Assembly (NCBI GenBank): GCA_017503725.1 | Contig: JAFVSL010000011.1 | Span: 71,847-135,846 of the forward strand | Source of the DNA: Alphaproteobacteria bacterium | Lineage (GTDB): Bacteria; Pseudomonadota; Alphaproteobacteria; Rs-D84 | Direction of reading: 5' to 3' | Length of the DNA: 64,000 nucleotides | In this document: positions 61,397 to 64,000 of the stretch, piece after piece | Position numbering within the stretch: position 1 is the first letter of the stretch | How the letters are laid out: each line of letters starts with the position of its first letter | Translations under genes and position numbers: made by a program | The notes under the pieces: model-generated | Told to the model about the DNA's origin: nothing | The model's database searches: none | What the model saw: only the letters and a program-made list of their open reading frames with translations

Positions 61397-61801
61397 ATGA
61401 AAAAACTTTTAACATTAACCGCGGTTGGTGCGATTTTAGCGGTGCCCGCGTCGGCGGTACAAAAATGCGTGCCTTGGGTGGAAACAACCTGTCGCGTTAC
61501 GGCGGATTCATATTCTGTTCAGTGGTCTGGGGTATGTAATGAGACAAATGTCGCCGTGTCTGGATTGGGCCTGTGCAGTACGTCATCGAACACGTCGACC
61601 GATGTACGTTCGTCAATCGGTGCCTTGGGTGGGTTGTATTGTTATTGCAAAGCATTACAGCCAATGCCGTCAAAATGGGTGTATGTGCATACTTATGATG
61701 ATCTTCATATCTGTCAACAGTCGTGTGCATCCGCGTGTGCACAGTTTATGGGTATAGGCAGTTTTGTAGAATCTGTCTTTAAAACAATGGCCGCAGAATA
61801 G
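61397..61801 (+). CDS. Secreted cysteine-rich protein, family A copy 3
   Basis: A 134-aa exported protein. The signal peptide is MKKLLTLTAVGAILAVPASA, then the framework QKC, TTC, W.GVC, LC, YCYCK followed by WVY, and CQQSCASAC before a final helix (FVESVFKTMAAE). It matches the A proteins of cassette 1 in the CYCK...WVY...C...C core, while the middle is shorter. The ATG at 61397 has a GAGAGGGG ribosome site. A longer reading from 61229 has no signal peptide at its start and is not used. The function is unknown. Confidence 0.75.
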   Translation: MKKLLTLTAVGAILAVPASAVQKCVPWVETTCRVTADSYSVQWSGVCNETNVAVSGLGLCSTSSNTSTDVRSSIGALGGLYCYCKALQPMPSKWVYVHTYDDLHICQQSCASACAQFMGIGSFVESVFKTMAAE

Positions 61802-61810
61802 GGATAAAAT

Positions 61811-62263
61811 ATGAAAAAGATAATGTTTGTTTTTATGATATGCAGTGCTTTTGTTGGGCGGGTTTATGCAATTCAAGAATGTGTCGCGTTTGATGCGTCT
61901 GTTGATTGTAGAACAGTGTTTGCCGAACAAGGCGTTGCTGATTTTGTCGTCAGTTGCACAAATGCCAATGGTCAAGATTTCGAATTGGTTGGGGTTGGTG
62001 TTGTTTCGCCTGCGAATGTGTTAAGTGCTGATGTTATACCTATGCAGTACGCAAGAACAGGCGTTCAAAATTGCTATTGCAAGATACTTGAGCCATTTGA
62101 AACACAGTGGGTGGTGGGAACTATACCTGGGTACTCTATAGGTATATCCAATCTTATTAAATTGTGTGCTCAGGTTTGTGCCGATGGCATAACAGAGGCT
62201 GGGGAATTCGGGAGTTTTTCCTATCCAAATTTAAAAACAGATTTGTTTAGCAATATAAAATAA
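61811..62263 (+). CDS. Secreted cysteine-rich protein, family A copy 4
   Basis: A 150-aa paralogue, nine bases after copy 3. The signal peptide is MKKIMFVFMICSAFVGRVYA. Cysteine pattern QEC, VDC, VSC, then NCYCK followed by TQWVV and CAQVC. The C-terminal region has lost one cysteine of the CxxxCxxxC motif. It is the most divergent of the four A proteins. Confidence 0.72.
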   Translation: MKKIMFVFMICSAFVGRVYAIQECVAFDASVDCRTVFAEQGVADFVVSCTNANGQDFELVGVGVVSPANVLSADVIPMQYARTGVQNCYCKILEPFETQWVVGTIPGYSIGISNLIKLCAQVCADGITEAGEFGSFSYPNLKTDLFSNIK

Positions 62264-62277
62264 TATAGGTTGCACAT

Positions 62278-62559
62278 ATGAAAAAAATTATTTGGATAAT
62301 TGGTTGCTGTTTTTGTTTTTGTGCATATGCAAGTGCACCGTCGACTTCGTGCCCATCGGGGTATGTTTTGGTTAATAAACCGGGCGTTGTATTACAGGCA
62401 AGTTGTTCTTCTGGTTATATTGATGTTGGTTCTACAACTAGTTGTTTACAATCATCATATTCGTCATCGGCGCGCTGTACAATGTATGCGCCGGCGGGTG
62501 TCAGTTACACCGACGGTCCCGGCACATATGAATTTGTCGACATTTGCCCAATGTCTTAA
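62278..62559 (+). CDS. Secreted cysteine-containing protein, family B copy 2
   Basis: A 93-aa exported protein, third gene of cassette 2. The signal peptide is MKKIIWIIGCCFCFCAYA, unusually rich in cysteine. The mature part has SCPSGY..V, SC.SGYIDVG, SCLQS, RCTMYAPAGV and G.YEFVDICPM. The same order occurs in the 108-aa protein at 30552. The A-A-B gene order is thus conserved in two separated places. Confidence 0.73.
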   Translation: MKKIIWIIGCCFCFCAYASAPSTSCPSGYVLVNKPGVVLQASCSSGYIDVGSTTSCLQSSYSSSARCTMYAPAGVSYTDGPGTYEFVDICPMS

Positions 62560-62590
62560 AAAAATCCCGAAAACATCGGGGATTTTTTTT
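62557..62590 (+). terminator. Terminator of cassette 2
   Basis: AAATCCCGA / TCGGGGATTT with an AAACA loop and eight T residues. Confidence 0.8.
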
Positions 62591-62662
62591 TGCATGTTTA
62601 TTTGATGTGAATGCGGGTGGCGTTCTGGGATATAGGTTAGAAAAAAGACCGATAAAAACCTG

Positions 62663-62691
62663 TTTCAAAGGCCCCGAATTTATGATATAAT
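62663..62691 (+). promoter_or_regulatory. Promoter of the 397-aa secreted protein gene
   Basis: TTTCAA (62663-62668), a 17-base spacer and TATAAT (62686-62691), ending seven bases before the ATG; the mRNA should be leaderless. Confidence 0.65.
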
Positions 62692-62698
62692 CATAGGT

Positions 62699-63892
62699 AT
62701 GAAAACCAAGATTATGATTTTATCGTCCCTGGTATGCTTATGCGGGACGGGCATTGCCCGCGCATCTGATTGCGTGGATTGTGATATTGTGCCAACATTG
62801 GATGCGCCGACGGTTATGACGGCTGAATCTTATATCCCGTACGTGGAGCCTGGTTGGCTTGATTACGAGGTGATATCCACGCGCCCCATCCCGGCCAAGG
62901 CTTTAAGTATCAAACCGGTGCCGGCGGACGATCGTGCCCCATTGTGGGACGGCGCGCACGGCCAAACCGCGCCACGCGGATATGACAAAACGGTTGATTG
63001 GCGTGATGGTGTGCCAATTTGGGATGATTCTATATCGGATTATAAAAATAAAGATTTCTCAGATTGGTTTATTGAACCAATGCCGGAAATCTATGTGCGC
63101 GAAATTGATGTTGCGGAAACTGTGTCGCCCGCGGATTTATATGCGCAAAATATGGCGGATGCCGCCGCGACCCGTCAACGCGTCGAAGAATTGCTGGCCC
63201 CGAAAAAGCCCAGTGCAAACCTGTGGTTTACGAATATGCCAACTGTGCCGGAAAAGATTGTTGAAAGTGTGACGATTGACACATATGTTACCGATGATGG
63301 TTGTCCATTTGAAACGGAAACGGAATGCGAAATCTGGCGTCGTAAACCCATTGTTCACGAAGCGGTTACCCCGCGCAGTAAAACAATCCGTGCATATAAT
63401 ATGAATCCTTTGATTGATGCGTTGCAATGTGACAAGGATTTGGATGCAAACTCACCGGTTGCGGCACCACTGCTTGCGCGGTATCAAATGCTTATGAAAT
63501 CTGCCCAGGCGTGTTGTACGGATGGAATGGCGTACGCACTGCGTAATGCGGGTGCATCGGATGGCTTGATTTACAAATTTATGGCGGACGATGCGAATTT
63601 CTATGGTTTGGGTGCGCGTTGCCTGATGATGACGGATTATGAACTGGACACAAAGTACCCCAATACGGCAACTGCGGCGGTTGCGGCCGATGTGCGTAAT
63701 GGGTGTCTGTGTCGTAATCGTGCGTGGTTTGAATCGATGCTGGCCCCGTTTAGCCAGGCATATAATGCGGTCCCAGAATTTCGGGATGCATTGTTTAACT
63801 ATACCTACACCGACGGTTTAAAGCGTGAAATTACCGTATCGGTTAACAATGACGTTCAAAATGTCTTAAAGCAATTACAGCAATGTCCATAA
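62699..63892 (+). CDS. Hypothetical secreted protein, 397 aa
   Basis: A signal peptide (MKTKIMILSSLVCLCGTGIARA) is followed by SDCVDCD, a proline-rich linker region (about 40-130) with repeated WxD-type segments (APLWDGAHG, VDWRDGVPIWDD), and a helical part. A C-terminal domain (about 240-390) has several cysteines (ALQCDKD, ACCTDG, RCLMM, CLCRNRAW). I recognise no family. It follows cassette 2 but has its own promoter, and it shares the secreted, cysteine-containing character of its neighbours. Confidence 0.7.
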   Translation: MKTKIMILSSLVCLCGTGIARASDCVDCDIVPTLDAPTVMTAESYIPYVEPGWLDYEVISTRPIPAKALSIKPVPADDRAPLWDGAHGQTAPRGYDKTVDWRDGVPIWDDSISDYKNKDFSDWFIEPMPEIYVREIDVAETVSPADLYAQNMADAAATRQRVEELLAPKKPSANLWFTNMPTVPEKIVESVTIDTYVTDDGCPFETETECEIWRRKPIVHEAVTPRSKTIRAYNMNPLIDALQCDKDLDANSPVAAPLLARYQMLMKSAQACCTDGMAYALRNAGASDGLIYKFMADDANFYGLGARCLMMTDYELDTKYPNTATAAVAADVRNGCLCRNRAWFESMLAPFSQAYNAVPEFRDALFNYTYTDGLKREITVSVNNDVQNVLKQLQQCP

Positions 63893-63919
63893 AAATCCCG
63901 CATAATGCGGGATTTTTTA
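63890..63919 (+). terminator. Terminator of the 397-aa gene
   Basis: AAATCCCGC / GCGGGATTT with an ATAAT loop and six T residues. Confidence 0.85.
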
Positions 63920-63936
63920 TTCGGAATTGTGTCCGA

Positions 63937-63966
63937 TTGTTTGTATGTGTGCAAATACCGTATAAT
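63937..63966 (+). promoter_or_regulatory. Promoter at window end
   Basis: TTGTTT (63937-63942), an 18-base spacer and TATAAT (63961-63966), ten bases before an ATG at 63977. Confidence 0.5.
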
Positions 63967-63976
63967 TTTGCACATA

Positions 63977-64000
63977 ATGAAATACCTGCGATATTTAATG
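63977..64000 (+). CDS. Start of a gene cut by the window end
   Basis: ATG followed by seven open codons (MKYLRYLM). The start lies about four bases after the predicted transcription start, and no Shine-Dalgarno is visible, so the gene would be near-leaderless. Too little is visible to name it. Confidence 0.4.

Overview
The window looks like one contiguous piece of an alphaproteobacterial chromosome with a small, rearranged genome. The evidence is protein content: an outer-membrane assembly set (LptD, SurA, a single LptF/G permease, LpxD, FabZ, Pal, OmpH/Skp), rsmG-parA-parB with parS-like palindromes, a DUF4167-type protein, MreB, and a short ValRS. Many classical operons are reduced. nusA-infB lacks rimP and ylxR, mraY-ftsW-murG lacks murD, and rpmH has no rnpA beside it. 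A FatA/FatB-type acyl-ACP thioesterase and many cysteine-rich secreted proteins would fit an uncultured host-associated or gut alphaproteobacterium. That placement is inference; no rRNA is present to test it.

Layout. 0-9.8 kb: end of mreB, a MacB-type ABC pair, an orphan radical SAM enzyme, parB/parA, rsmG, a TPR protein, gpsA and der. 9.8-20.3 kb: a Yip1-like membrane protein, a small XRE regulator, fabZ, lpxD, infC (apparently starting at AUU), a divergent uracil-DNA glycosylase, pal, a Skp-like chaperone, then lptF/G-lptD-surA-rlmN. 20.4-29 kb: nusA-infB, an unknown 444-aa protein, tRNA-Val, pnp and ybaB. 29-43 kb: a secreted cysteine-rich cassette, dnaX followed by a type IV pilin-like gene and an OmpA-like lipoprotein, three large prepilin-like proteins in a row, a zinc-ribbon membrane protein, an RluD-family enzyme and a 1041-aa cysteine-rich surface protein. 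43-55 kb: PBP1a, an MliC-like lipoprotein, mraY-ftsW-murG, an OmpA-like secreted protein, ComF, valS and the thioesterase. 55-64 kb: an EGF-like cysteine-rich protein, rpmH, two small genes, gyrA, a MerR regulator, a second cysteine-rich cassette and a 397-aa secreted protein.

The most interesting element is a family of three structured leader RNAs: 29228-29480 (+), 55271-55483 (+) and 10745-10916 (-). Each starts at a sigma70-like -10, folds two small 5' hairpins, and then carries three mutually exclusive segments: a pairs with b, or b pairs with c. The 3' end of c overlaps the first arm of an intrinsic terminator. The next gene starts within about 20-35 bases, behind an A-rich/GGGGG ribosome site. 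The a, b and c sequences differ between members, yet the pairings are kept. This is the signature of a transcription-attenuation switch, and I do not recognise it as a described class. Two of the three members control secreted cysteine-rich proteins and the third controls an XRE-type regulator.

A second theme is two cassettes of secreted cysteine-rich paralogues (A-A-B at 29.5-30.9 kb and 61.4-62.6 kb) alongside larger cysteine-rich surface proteins and prepilin-like proteins; together they suggest an elaborate, uncharacterised cell surface. A third theme is leaderless transcription: at least eight genes have a -10 element ending 6-9 bases before the start codon and no Shine-Dalgarno.
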